Part shown: positions 7,154 to 16,200 of the stretch, piece by piece
Layout: every line of letters begins with the position of its first letter
Numbering within the stretch: position 1 is the first letter of the stretch
NCBI RefSeq assembly: GCF_020215645.1
Contig: NZ_CP084058.1
Coordinates: 6,820,001-6,884,000, forward strand
Source: Nonomuraea gerenzanensis
GTDB lineage: Bacteria; Actinomycetota; Actinomycetes; Streptosporangiales; Streptosporangiaceae
Length of the DNA: 64,000 nt
Direction of reading: 5' to 3'
The notes under the pieces: model-generated
Databases searched by the model: none
Told to the model about the DNA's origin: nothing
What the model saw: the letters and a program-made list of their open reading frames with translations, nothing else
Position numbers and translations under genes: made by a program

Positions 7154-9693
7154 GACGCGCCCCGCTGCGCGGAACGACCGCGACGGCGCCCCTGTCAGCA
7201 CTGCTCACGACCCTGCTCACGGTCCTGCTCACGGCCCTGCTCACGACCCTGCTCACGGCCCTGCTCACGGTCCTGCCCGGAGCGCCGGCGTCCGCGGCGG
7301 ACCTGCGGATACTGAACGACGGCTTCGACGACGGGCTCGTCGGCTGGAGCGGCTCGCACACCCCTGGCGGCGTCGACCCGGCGACCTGGGACGGGCGCAC
7401 CACCGCGCGCGTCACCGACCCCGACCCGGCCGCCGCCTACGGCAGGGAGAGCATGCCCGGCCTGCCCGCCACGGCCGGCACGCGCTACACCCTGAACGCG
7501 CAGGTCTGGGCCGAGAGCGGCACCGCGCACCTGTATCTGCGCTTCCGGGACGCCTCCGGCCGCCTCCTCACCGGCGGCGCGTACGCCTCGGCGACGGGCC
7601 GGCGGTGGAACCGGGTGACGACCTCGGGCGTCGCCCCCGCCGGCACCGCCACCGTCTCGGCCCTCGTCTACTCGGGCGTGGCCGACGTGGGCACCGCCTA
7701 CTGGGACGAGGTGCTGATCACCAAGGACCTCACCGACCTGGGCGTGCAGATCGAGAGCAGCGCGCCCAACGCCACCACGTTCGCGGGCGGCAGCGCCTAC
7801 GCCCTCTACACCGGCACCGCCGACGTCAACCCGCAGCTCGCGGTGATCGACCTGGCCACGGCGAAGACCACCAGGAAGATCGCCATCCCGGACAGCGCGG
7901 CCACGCCCACCGTCGGCGGCTGGGCCGCGGCCACGGCCACCGACGGCAGCGTGTATCTCGGCACGTACCCGAACGCCAAGCTGTACCGGTACGTCCCCGG
8001 CCAGTCCGCGGTCACCGACCTCGGGCGCGCGGAGGGCGGCTACTCCTTCATCTGGGACCTGGAGCCGGGAGCGGGCGGGAAGGTGTACGGCGGCACGTAC
8101 AACGACGGCCGCTACTTCAAGTACGACGGCGGCGCCTTCACCACGATCGGCGCCGTGCCCGTCGTGGCCGGCGCGCAGTACGTGCGCAGCCTCGCCCACG
8201 ACCCGGACGCCGGCGCCACCTACCTCGGCACCGGCACGGACGCCGGGCTGATCAGGTTCGACAACGTCACCGGGCAGGTGGACGACCTGCTTCCGGCGGC
8301 CTACGCGCACAACTCCATGGTGGGCGGGCTGACCTGGACCGGGGGCAAGTTGTTCGCCTGGATCGACCGCACGCTGCTCGTCCTGCGCGTCGTCCGCGAG
8401 GCCGGCGGCTCCTACACCGCCGTCACCGACGCCGCTGTCACCGACGTGGACCTGCACCACTCGCCGGCCCGCGACGGCAAGGTGTGGTTCGTCAAGGAGG
8501 GGCTGTTGCACTCCTACGACGTGGGCACCGGGTCCGTGCAGGCGACCTCCGTCCGGCCGGGGCTCGACGTGACCGGGTACACCTGGTCCGGCGGCACCCT
8601 CGTCGGGCTCGGCGCGGCCGAGGACGGCACCAGGATCTTCACCTACGACCCGGCGAGCGGCGTCTCCAGCAGCAGGCTCGTCTCCGGCGCCCCCGTGCTG
8701 CCGGCCGCGATCAACGCGCTCGGCGCGGGCCCCGACGGCCGCGTCTACACCGGCGGCTACCTGACCGGCGGCACCGGCGTCCACGAACCGCTGCGGAGCG
8801 ACGGCGACGACAGCAGGCCCGACACGCCGACGCTGACCGGGCTCAGCCAGACCGACAGCGTGCTGTCCCACGACGGCCGGCTCTACCTCGGCGTCTACCC
8901 GTCGGCCAAGCTCTACGGCTACGACCCGGCAGGCTCCTGGCCGCCCGCCCTCCTGTACACCGGCGGCGCGGCGGGCGACAAGGCCGACGACTGCGAGCCG
9001 GGCAACGGGCCACCGCCGCAGGACCGGCCGTACGCGCTCGCCGGCGGCCCGGACGGCACCGTCTACATGGGAACGGTGCCGAAGTACGGCAAGCGCAGCG
9101 GCGCCCTCACCATCTGGAAACAGGGCACCGCCGGGCGAACCCTCTGCGTCGTACCCGACCAATCCGTCGTCTCGCTGGCCTACGCGGGAGGCAAGCTGTT
9201 CGGCGGCACGTCCACGCGCGGCGCGCTGGGCGTGGACCCCGTCTACGCGTCGGGGGCCTCGGCCACGCTCTTCTCCTTCGACCCCGCCACCGGCGCCGTG
9301 CGCCTGCACCCCCTTCCGCTGACGACGCCCAAGGCCGTCACGGCCCTAGCGGAGGTGGACGGCGAGCTGTGGGGCCTGGCGGGTGGCTCGTTGTTCACCC
9401 TCGACCCCGCTCAGCCCGGGACGATCGGGGTGAAACGCCTGTTCGCCGACCCTGACTACGCCGCCAAGCCGAGCCTGGCCTGGCGTGACGGGGTGCTGCT
9501 GACCGTGGCCCAGGATCCGGACCACGTCTACGGCACCCTCGGCGACCAGATCTTCCGCCTCGACAGGTCGACGAAGACCGTGACCGTGCTGCTGACGGTG
9601 GCCGGGATGGAGGGGCTGACGGCCGACAGCTTCGGCAACCTCTACTACAAGGTCAATGAACGGCTGTACCGGCTCGCGGTCCCGCGGCCCTGA
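7150..9693 (+). CDS. Secreted beta-propeller protein with N-terminal carbohydrate-binding-like domain
   Basis: 847 residues from GTG 7150 (GGAAGGCGGGGAC upstream). The signal peptide has an h-region made of LLT-x repeats and ends at PASAADL. Next comes a beta-sandwich resembling a carbohydrate-binding module (about 50-195; NDGFDDGLVGWSG to YWDEVLITKD). The remainder consists of blade-like repeats (GTYPNAKLYRYVPG, GTYNDGRYFKYDGG, GVYPSAKLYGYDPAG, GGTSTRGALGV), consistent with one or two beta-propellers. No catalytic motif is visible, so a wall or polysaccharide-binding protein or lyase-like enzyme are both possible. It lies in its own transcription unit. Confidence 0.75.
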   Translation: MRRAPLRGTTATAPLSALLTTLLTVLLTALLTTLLTALLTVLPGAPASAADLRILNDGFDDGLVGWSGSHTPGGVDPATWDGRTTARVTDPDPAAAYGRESMPGLPATAGTRYTLNAQVWAESGTAHLYLRFRDASGRLLTGGAYASATGRRWNRVTTSGVAPAGTATVSALVYSGVADVGTAYWDEVLITKDLTDLGVQIESSAPNATTFAGGSAYALYTGTADVNPQLAVIDLATAKTTRKIAIPDSAATPTVGGWAAATATDGSVYLGTYPNAKLYRYVPGQSAVTDLGRAEGGYSFIWDLEPGAGGKVYGGTYNDGRYFKYDGGAFTTIGAVPVVAGAQYVRSLAHDPDAGATYLGTGTDAGLIRFDNVTGQVDDLLPAAYAHNSMVGGLTWTGGKLFAWIDRTLLVLRVVREAGGSYTAVTDAAVTDVDLHHSPARDGKVWFVKEGLLHSYDVGTGSVQATSVRPGLDVTGYTWSGGTLVGLGAAEDGTRIFTYDPASGVSSSRLVSGAPVLPAAINALGAGPDGRVYTGGYLTGGTGVHEPLRSDGDDSRPDTPTLTGLSQTDSVLSHDGRLYLGVYPSAKLYGYDPAGSWPPALLYTGGAAGDKADDCEPGNGPPPQDRPYALAGGPDGTVYMGTVPKYGKRSGALTIWKQGTAGRTLCVVPDQSVVSLAYAGGKLFGGTSTRGALGVDPVYASGASATLFSFDPATGAVRLHPLPLTTPKAVTALAEVDGELWGLAGGSLFTLDPAQPGTIGVKRLFADPDYAAKPSLAWRDGVLLTVAQDPDHVYGTLGDQIFRLDRSTKTVTVLLTVAGMEGLTADSFGNLYYKVNERLYRLAVPRP
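7201..7272 (+). repeat. Six 12-bp tandem repeats in the signal-peptide codons
   Basis: Six copies of CTGCTCACGNNC (final codons alternate ACC, GTC, GCC) encode (L-L-T-T/V/A)x6, forming the hydrophobic core of the secretion signal. A copy-number change would lengthen or shorten the signal by four residues without a frameshift. Confidence 0.9.
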
Positions 9694-9764
9694 GCGACGC
9701 GGTGCAACCCATCGGGCTCCACCGCCGGCAGTCCCAGCTTGTCCGCTGTGGTCCCCCATGGATT

Positions 9765-9790
9765 GCACGGACGCACGGACCGCACGGACC
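9765..9790. repeat. Short GCACGGAC tandem repeat
   Basis: Three copies of GCACGGAC at 9765, 9773 and 9782 (8- to 9-bp period) lie in the 154-bp space between the converging propeller gene and the gene at 9848. No clear terminator hairpin is seen there. Confidence 0.6.
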
Positions 9791-9847
9791 GCACAGCAGC
9801 GAAGCCCTGTCAACCCGACCTGATCGGACGACCACCGTGTGCGGAGA

Positions 9848-10615
9848 TCAGCCGGGCAGAGCCCCCAGGCCGGCGAGCAGCTCGTCGCGCTCCAGCTGTG
9901 ACAGCTTCTGGTAGACGGGCTCATCCAGGCGGTTGGTCTCGTCCTCGATCTCCCGTCGCTGCGGGCTGTCCACGGGCAGGGCCCTCAGCTGGGCAAGCGT
10001 GAGCCCGGCGGCGGACCAGGCGGCCCGGTGCGCGTCGGCCCGGTGGTGGCGCAGGGCCCCGAGACGGCTGGTCAGGCGTAGCGCCGGAGTGGCGCCGGAC
10101 GGCTCGTACACCGGGGCCATCGCCCGGAACGCCGGGCCACCGGTGGCCTGGCCTGCTTCCAGGAGGCGGCCGACCAGCTCGGCGAGCCGTGACACCACGG
10201 TGAGGCCCGGCATCGTCTCGATCAGCTTCCGGCCCCAGCACTCCTCGGCCCAATCGCCGCACGCGCGCTGCACCGCCAGCGCCACCTCCCGGCCGAGCGC
10301 GGTCAGCCGCCACGTACCGTCCCGATCGACCTCCGCCACACCCTGCGCCAGCTCGTCGGTCATGTCCGAGCCGGAGTACGCGGTCGCCGCCGCGAAGCCT
10401 TCGGCGGACATCGGACGGGCCAGCAGTCCGAAGTAGAAGCTGCTCTCGAAGCCCGGCCGGATCGCGTACTCGTCGTAGACCGCTTGGATGCGGTCTCGCC
10501 CGGTGATCCGGAGACTCACGTACACCCGGTCGATCACGGGTCGGATCAGTGCCGCGTAACTCATGTCTCCTCGGTTCGCTCGCAAGGCGGGAGGGACCAA
10601 GAGTAGATCAACCAT
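9848..10615 (-). CDS. Unrecognised helical protein, SCO6745-like
   Basis: 255 residues, mostly helical, with a winged-helix-like middle (TWRLTALGREVALAVQRACG) and a C-terminal helical segment containing HHRADAHRAAWSAAGLT. The general pattern recalls the actinobacterial SCO6745 family, whose function is unknown to me. I chose the ATG at 10615 for its strong site (AGGAGG, 7 bp); a later ATG at 10564 is an alternative. It is divergent from the frameshifted gene at 10816. Soluble, with no signal peptide; no function assigned. Confidence 0.6.
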   Translation of the reverse strand: MVDLLLVPPALRANRGDMSYAALIRPVIDRVYVSLRITGRDRIQAVYDEYAIRPGFESSFYFGLLARPMSAEGFAAATAYSGSDMTDELAQGVAEVDRDGTWRLTALGREVALAVQRACGDWAEECWGRKLIETMPGLTVVSRLAELVGRLLEAGQATGGPAFRAMAPVYEPSGATPALRLTSRLGALRHHRADAHRAAWSAAGLTLAQLRALPVDSPQRREIEDETNRLDEPVYQKLSQLERDELLAGLGALPG

Positions 10616-10815
10616 GCTTGAGCCTCCTGTCGAGCACAGCGCGCTGATGACCGGCCCGGGGCTCGCACCCGGCGGGCGCCGGGCAGCGTGGGCGGTCACC
10701 AAGGCACGCCGAGGGCGGCGTCCTACTGAGCGACCGCGGCTGACGGCTGACCGCGCGCACCCACGCTCTCCCCCGCCCGATCCGCGAGAACGGCCCACAC
10801 GGTTACGGTCATGGC

Positions 10816-11389
10816 ATGGAGATCATCGCTGTGGAGGATCACTGGCCGGAGTACGGCACGATCGTCGTCCGGGACACCTGGGACGAGGAACCGTGGGCGG
10901 AAACGGAGCTGCCCCTGCTCGGCGAGCACGCCGCCCCGCTGGCCGGCCCGCAGCCGGCCCGCCGTACGACCGGCGAGCACCGGGTGGCGGAGTTGCCTCG
11001 GGCTGCCGGGCCGGGAGGTGCTGTACGCCGTGCAGCTCGCGGCGGCGACCGGTGCAGCCACCGAGGAGCGGATCGCCGCCGCCTACCAGCCGTGGTCCAG
11101 CGGCTCCGGCGGCTGGAACTCCCCCATCGAGGACGACCTGTCGCGCTTCGCCGCCCAGCTCGGTGTGCCCGCCCCTGCCACCCGTCCGGACCTGCTCCCG
11201 CTCCTCGTGGCCGCGGGCCTGCTGATCACCGAGACGGCGGGCGGCGTGCCCCGCTACCGCTGGGCCCCGGACCCGCCGCAGGCCGGGGAGGTGCTGGACC
11301 TGCCCGCCCACCAGGCCGACATGATCCGGCGGCAGGACGACCGCGAGCGCCACACTCCCAGGAGCGGTTCCCGAGGACACATCCACTGA
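10816..11389 (+). pseudogene. Unknown protein gene interrupted by a frameshift near 10996
   Basis: The first 60 codons from ATG 10816 (MEIIAVEDHWPEYGTIVVRD) read well in one frame. From about 10997 the natural protein continues one frame over (LGLPGREVLYAVQLAAATGA to the stop at 11389). Skipping one C at 10996-10997 joins them as RVAELLGLPGREV, about 190 residues. GC at third positions is high on both sides of the join, which supports a single ancestral gene. This is either a recent inactivation or a sequencing error. The family is not recognised. Confidence 0.6.
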
Positions 11390-11459
11390 GAACGCCCTGT
11401 CGGTCCACCGTCTCGCCGCTTGGGACAGAGGCCGGCTGGACCTTCCGGCGCCCTGTCCG

Positions 11460-12248
11460 TCAGGAAGCCGCACCCGGCGTGGGAGCCACACGTTCGAGCT
11501 TGGTCCATCCCGTCCAGCCGCGCTGCTTCATCAGCTCGATCAGCCGGCGCGCCGGCGGCACGGTGTCGAACGCCAGCGTGTCCATCAGCCTGACGAGCGG
11601 CAGCGCGATCTCGGTGTCGTCGACATAGCCCTCGCCCCGCTCGTCCGCCATCCGCGTGAGGTAGGCGGACAGCTCGTCGGCCAGCTCGACCAGCCGCGGG
11701 TCGTCGTCGGCCCGGTCGAGAGCCTGGCTCAGGACGAGGTAGAAGTCGGCCAGCCGCGGATCGTCGAGCTGCTCCCGTTTGCGCGCCATCCACTCCGGGA
11801 CGCGCTCGGGCGAGTGCGCGGCCAGCGGGATCCAGCCGTCACGCTCGGCCTGGACGATCCGCTCGTCGACACCGAGGGCCCGCAGCCGGTCGAGATACTC
11901 GACCACGTCCCGGGGCAGGACCAGGCTGTCCCCGGCCGCGAGCCGGGCGATCGCCCTGCGGTGCCGCTGCCTGTCCCGGATCTCCGCCTGCAGCCGCCTG
12001 TCGATGTCCGCGACCGCCGCCGCGAACTCCTCCTCCCCCGCCCGCAGCAGCTCCCGCACCCGCGACAGCGGAACCCCGGCCTCGGCGAGGGTACGGACCC
12101 TGATCAGCTCGATCACGGCGCCGGCGTCGTACCTGCGGTAGCCGGAGTGATCCCGGTCGGGCTCCGGCAGCAGCCCCTTGGCGTGGTAGTGCCGCACCGC
12201 ACGCACTGTCACTCCGGCGTACGACGCCAGCTCACCGATGGTCAGCAT
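11460..12248 (-). CDS. MerR-family transcriptional regulator
   Basis: 262 residues. The N-terminal winged helix-turn-helix is classic MerR (MLTIGELASYAGVTVRAVRH, then GYRRYD), followed by the dimerisation helix. The C-terminal half is helical without metal-binding cysteines, suggesting an organic effector. The ATG at 12248 lies 22 bp after the stop of the hydrolase gene on the same strand, so the pair is probably cotranscribed. The MerR-type operator in front of the hydrolase (13178-13200) suggests the regulator controls its own operon. Confidence 0.9.
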   Translation of the reverse strand: MLTIGELASYAGVTVRAVRHYHAKGLLPEPDRDHSGYRRYDAGAVIELIRVRTLAEAGVPLSRVRELLRAGEEEFAAAVADIDRRLQAEIRDRQRHRRAIARLAAGDSLVLPRDVVEYLDRLRALGVDERIVQAERDGWIPLAAHSPERVPEWMARKREQLDDPRLADFYLVLSQALDRADDDPRLVELADELSAYLTRMADERGEGYVDDTEIALPLVRLMDTLAFDTVPPARRLIELMKQRGWTGWTKLERVAPTPGAAS

Positions 12249-12270
12249 CAGACCAGTCTGCAGGAAGTGC

Positions 12271-13161
12271 TCACCAGGTCGCCCGACCGGCTGGGCCCCA
12301 TGCGTCGCGGATGATCCGGGCGATCTGCGGGGCATGGGTGAGGACCAGCTGATGATCGGCGTCGAGCCAGTGGGTGGCGAGGTGCGGGTGCTCGCGGACC
12401 AGCCGCTCGACGCCGGCACGCCAGTTCCGGTTGAACCGCGCCGCCTGCCCTTCGCCGCTGTCGCCGGCCATCGAGGCCGACATGATCATGGTGATGGGCC
12501 GGTCGATCTTGCCGTACCGGTCGAGGATCCCGGACCGGATCACGTCGATCTCAAGGTTGAGGTCGAGAATCTCCTGGCCGCTGAGCAGCACCTGACGGGC
12601 GGTGCCCCGCTCGGCCTCCTGCCGCGCCGCCACGTCCTCCCACATGGCGCGGAACGCCGGCAGGTCCGCCTCCGTGATGAACGGTTCGGGCACCGGGTTC
12701 GCCCCGTCGATGAGGACCAGCCCGGCGACGGCGTCAGGATGCTCCGAGGCGAAGTGCACGGCCAGGTCGGCGCCCAGCGAGTAGCCCACCAGCACGGGCG
12801 CCGCCGGCAGGCCGAGGTCGCCCACCTCCGCCATCACCGCGCCGAGGTCGTCGCGGAAATCCCCGAAGGAGTACCGGTCGGCGGCCGAGGCGAGGCCATG
12901 CCCGCGCAGGTCGAAGGTCACCACGTCGTGATCGCGCCTCAGCAGCTCGGTCAGCTCGCGCAGGCCGGCCTGGGTGGAGCTCAGGCCAGGGCACAGGACC
13001 AGCGGTCGTCCCCGGCCGCCGCGGGAGACCGGGAGGGTGACGCCGTCGTGGTGGATCGTGAAGTGCCGTATGGTCCTGTCGCCGCTCTCCGCCCGTCCTC
13101 CGTGATCTCCGTGCTGGTCGTACGGCTCTGCGGCCTCGGCCGCCTTGGTTTCCGTGGTCAT
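12271..13161 (-). CDS. Alpha/beta hydrolase cotranscribed with merR
   Basis: 296 residues, soluble. Nucleophile elbow VGYSLGADLA (GxSxG), oxyanion segment LCPGLSSTQ, FDLRGHGLAS before it, and a C-terminal His region WLDADHQLVLTHAP. It resembles haloperoxidase- or esterase-like hydrolases; the substrate is unknown. The start ATG at 13161 lies 16 bp from the MerR operator with no Shine-Dalgarno sequence, consistent with a leaderless mRNA. The downstream merR shares the transcript, and by analogy the hydrolase may act on the regulator's effector (inference). Confidence 0.85.
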   Translation of the reverse strand: MTTETKAAEAAEPYDQHGDHGGRAESGDRTIRHFTIHHDGVTLPVSRGGRGRPLVLCPGLSSTQAGLRELTELLRRDHDVVTFDLRGHGLASAADRYSFGDFRDDLGAVMAEVGDLGLPAAPVLVGYSLGADLAVHFASEHPDAVAGLVLIDGANPVPEPFITEADLPAFRAMWEDVAARQEAERGTARQVLLSGQEILDLNLEIDVIRSGILDRYGKIDRPITMIMSASMAGDSGEGQAARFNRNWRAGVERLVREHPHLATHWLDADHQLVLTHAPQIARIIRDAWGPAGRATW

Positions 13162-13177
13162 GCCACCATGGTGGAAG

Positions 13178-13200
13178 CTTGACGCTGCGTCAGGGTCAAG
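13178..13200 (-). promoter_or_regulatory. MerR-type operator/promoter
   Basis: On the minus strand the 23-bp element starts CTTGACCCTGACG and ends GCGTCAAG. Its TTGACC half doubles as a -35, and the dyad lies where MerR regulators bind in a long (about 19 bp) spacer. The predicted transcript would begin at or near the ATG at 13161. The -10 region is poor, as expected for an activator-dependent promoter. Confidence 0.7.
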
Positions 13201-13234
13201 CGGTGCGGCGCCATGACGGCCGTACATCCGCGGC

Positions 13235-16200
13235 TCACTGACGGCACGGCTGCTGCTCGGCGACGCCGGGGAAGTAACTCGCCCACTGCCCGGCCGCGAG
13301 GGCCGGGTAGGCCCTGGCGCAGACGGCCCGATGCGCCAGTACGGGATCGACGCCCCACACCCGGGCCGGGTGGTCGGCTGCGCCGCTGACCAGCAGGGGG
13401 CCGGCGAACAGCAGGCCGATCACGGGCCCCTCGCCGCCCGTCAGAGTCGCCCAGCGGGTGGGGGCGCGGGGGTCGGTGACGTCCCACAGGTGCACGGCGG
13501 GCTCGCCGCCGCCGGTCGCGAGGAGGCGGCCGTCGCCGCTGAAGGCCACCGAGTCCACGTAGGTGCCGTGGCCGTGCAGGACCGCCGACGACGACGGGCT
13601 GGCGGGGTGGGTGACGTCCCACAGCCGGACGGTGGTGTCCTGGCTGGTGGTGGCGAGCGTCCGCCCGTCGGGGCTGAACGCGCCGTGGTAGACGGCGTTG
13701 GCGTGGCCACGCAGCACCGCTGTGGTGGCGGGGCGGGCCACGTCGGTGAGGTCCCACAGGCGGGCGGTCCTGTCGTAGCCGAAGGAGGCGAGCAGGCGGC
13801 CGGACGGGGCGAAGGCGAGGGAGTTCACGAAGCCGGTGTGACCGGTGAGCGGCCGGGTCTCGCGCGGGCGGGCGGGGTCGGTGAGGTCCCAGATGCGGAT
13901 CACGAAGTCGCGGGTGGCGGTGACGGCGAGCACCCGGCGGTCGGCGCTGAACTCGGCGCTGTCCGGTGGGGTCGCCCCGGCGCTCATGGTCGCCAGCAGG
14001 GTCGGGGCCGGGCCGGTGAGGCTCCACAGCCGGATCGTTCCGCCGGGGCCGGCCGTGACCATGAGCGATCCGTCCGGCGACAGCTTGACCAGCCCTTCGG
14101 TGCGGACCTGGGTCCGGCTCAGCGGGCGGTGCGGGTCGCTGACGTCCCAGCGCAGTGCGCGGTCGCCGTTGCCTGTGATCACCGTACGGCCGTCGGGGGC
14201 GGCCCAGACCGGCCGGGTGCGCCCGCCGCCGGTGAGGGCGGGGCCCGGCAGGTCCCACAGGCGGAGCAGGTGGTCGTAGGAGGCGGTCGCGAGGGTGTGG
14301 CCGTCCGGGCTGAAGGCGACGTCGGACATCGCTCCGGTGTCTATCGGTGCGCCGGGGCGCGGGGTGAGCGTCTGGAGGGGACGGCCGTCGGAGGCGTCCC
14401 AGAGGCGGGCGGTGTTGTCGTCGCCCGCGGTGGCGATGGTGGTTCCGTCCGGGGAGAAGGTGGCGCCGTAGACGATCCAGCGGTGGCCGGGGAGTGTGAA
14501 GCGGAGGCGGGGGTGGTTCGGGCGGGTGAGGTCCCACACCCGCGGTGTGCTGTCGTCGCCCGCCGTGACCAGGCGTTTCCCGTCGGGGCTGAAGGCGACC
14601 GACGTGACGCGGCCGGTGTGGCCGGTCAGGGTCGCGCTCGGGCGGAGGTCGGCACGCGCCGAAAGCGGACGCGACCCCGCCGACGCCGGGTTGGAGGCGG
14701 GGTCGGGATTGGAGGCGGGGTCGGCGTCGGGGGCAGGGGCTGGGGCTGGGGCTGGGGCGGGGGCGGGGAGTTTCCCGGTCAGGTCCCACAGGTGCACCAT
14801 GCCTTCGTCGCCGGCGCCGGCCACCAGGTGACCGTGCACAGCCAGGTCCTGCACCGTGCCCTGCCGCCCGCGCAACCTGTTCACCGTCCGCCCCGTGGCC
14901 ACGTCCCTCAGGACGATCTCGCCTGCGGCACCACCAGAGGCCAGAACACGCCCGTCCGAGGTGAACTTCAGGGCGTAGACCGCGCCACCCGCAGCCGGCA
15001 TGGTCAGCAGACCCCGGGCGGTGGCCACGTCCCATACGCGGACGGTCCCGTCATCGCCCCCGCTGGCGAGCCTGCGCCCGTCGGGAGTGAAGGCGAGCGC
15101 GCCGACCTCGCCGATGTGCCCCGTCAGCACGGCGAGCGGACGCGGCCGGTGCGGCAGGCCGACGTCCCACAGCCGCACGGTCCCGTCCTTGCTCGCACTG
15201 GCCAGGATCTTTCCGCCGGGCGCGTACTCGACGTCGTGCACGTAGTCGGTGTGGCCGCTGAGCCTGAGGTTGAACGGCACGCCGAAGGCGCTGAGCAGCC
15301 CGCCGCGCGCCTCCGTGGTGGGCGCCAGCGCGTACGCGGCCTGGGCGAGCCGGGCGGCCAGCGCCGGATCGGCGGCACGGACGGCGGATGCCTGGTGGGC
15401 CACCTGGCGGGACAGGGCGATGTCGCGCTGCTCGCTCGCGATCGCGGCCTCGTTCAGCGCGGCGACGCCGCTGAGGCAGGCCAGCACCAGCAGCACCCCC
15501 AGCCCGGCGACCAGCCGCCGCAGGCGCCGCGCTCCGGCGCGGGCGGCCCGGGCCTGCCGCCGCGCCAGTTCGGCCGACGCGTCGAGGAACTCGGCGGTGA
15601 GCGGGCCGGGCGGATGCGTGGTGACCGTCCTCCAGTCCTGGGCCGCGGCCAGGCGGTTGCCCTGGTAGAGGGAGGCGGGGTCGCGGCCCTCGCGGTCCCA
15701 GGCGGCGGCGTCCGCGGCCAGTTTGCGGCCCGCCAGGAGCGCGGCCCGGTCCTCCTTCAGCCACGAGACGAGCAGCGGCCAGGCGGTGAGCAGCGCCTCG
15801 TGGCTGATCTCGACGGTCTCGCGGTCGGCGGTGAGCAGGCGCTGGGCGATGAAGCGGTCCAGGATCTCCTCGGCCCCCTCCGGCAGGTGCTGCCTGGCCA
15901 CGCGGCGGCGGGCGTCGGCGGTGTCGTCGGCGACGTGCACCAGTTGCAGCAGCAGCCGCCGGGCCAGCGCGCGTTGCGGCTCGGTCAGCTCGGCGCAGGC
16001 GGTGTCCGCGCTGAGCGCGATCGCGCCGGCGATGCCGCCGGCCGCCTCGTAGTCGGCGATGGTGATCGCAGGGCCGTGGCCGTGCCGCCAGGTGGCGTAC
16101 AGCGCGTGGGACAGCAGCGGCAGCGCGCCCGCGGCCGGGGCGCCGTCGCGCAGCGTGAGGTCGCGCAGGATCAGGTCGGTCAGCCCGGGTTCGAGGGTGA

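Noticed and set aside
7195..9309. A 704-codon minus-strand frame opposite the secreted propeller gene
   Set aside because: Composition-driven shadow with Val/Gly/Ala/Arg runs and no motif; the plus strand has a signal peptide and blade repeats.
9848..10798. A longer 316-residue start for the unknown protein
   Set aside because: The 61-residue extension is arginine-rich and lacks a ribosome site, while ATG 10615 has a strong AGGAGG at 7 bp.
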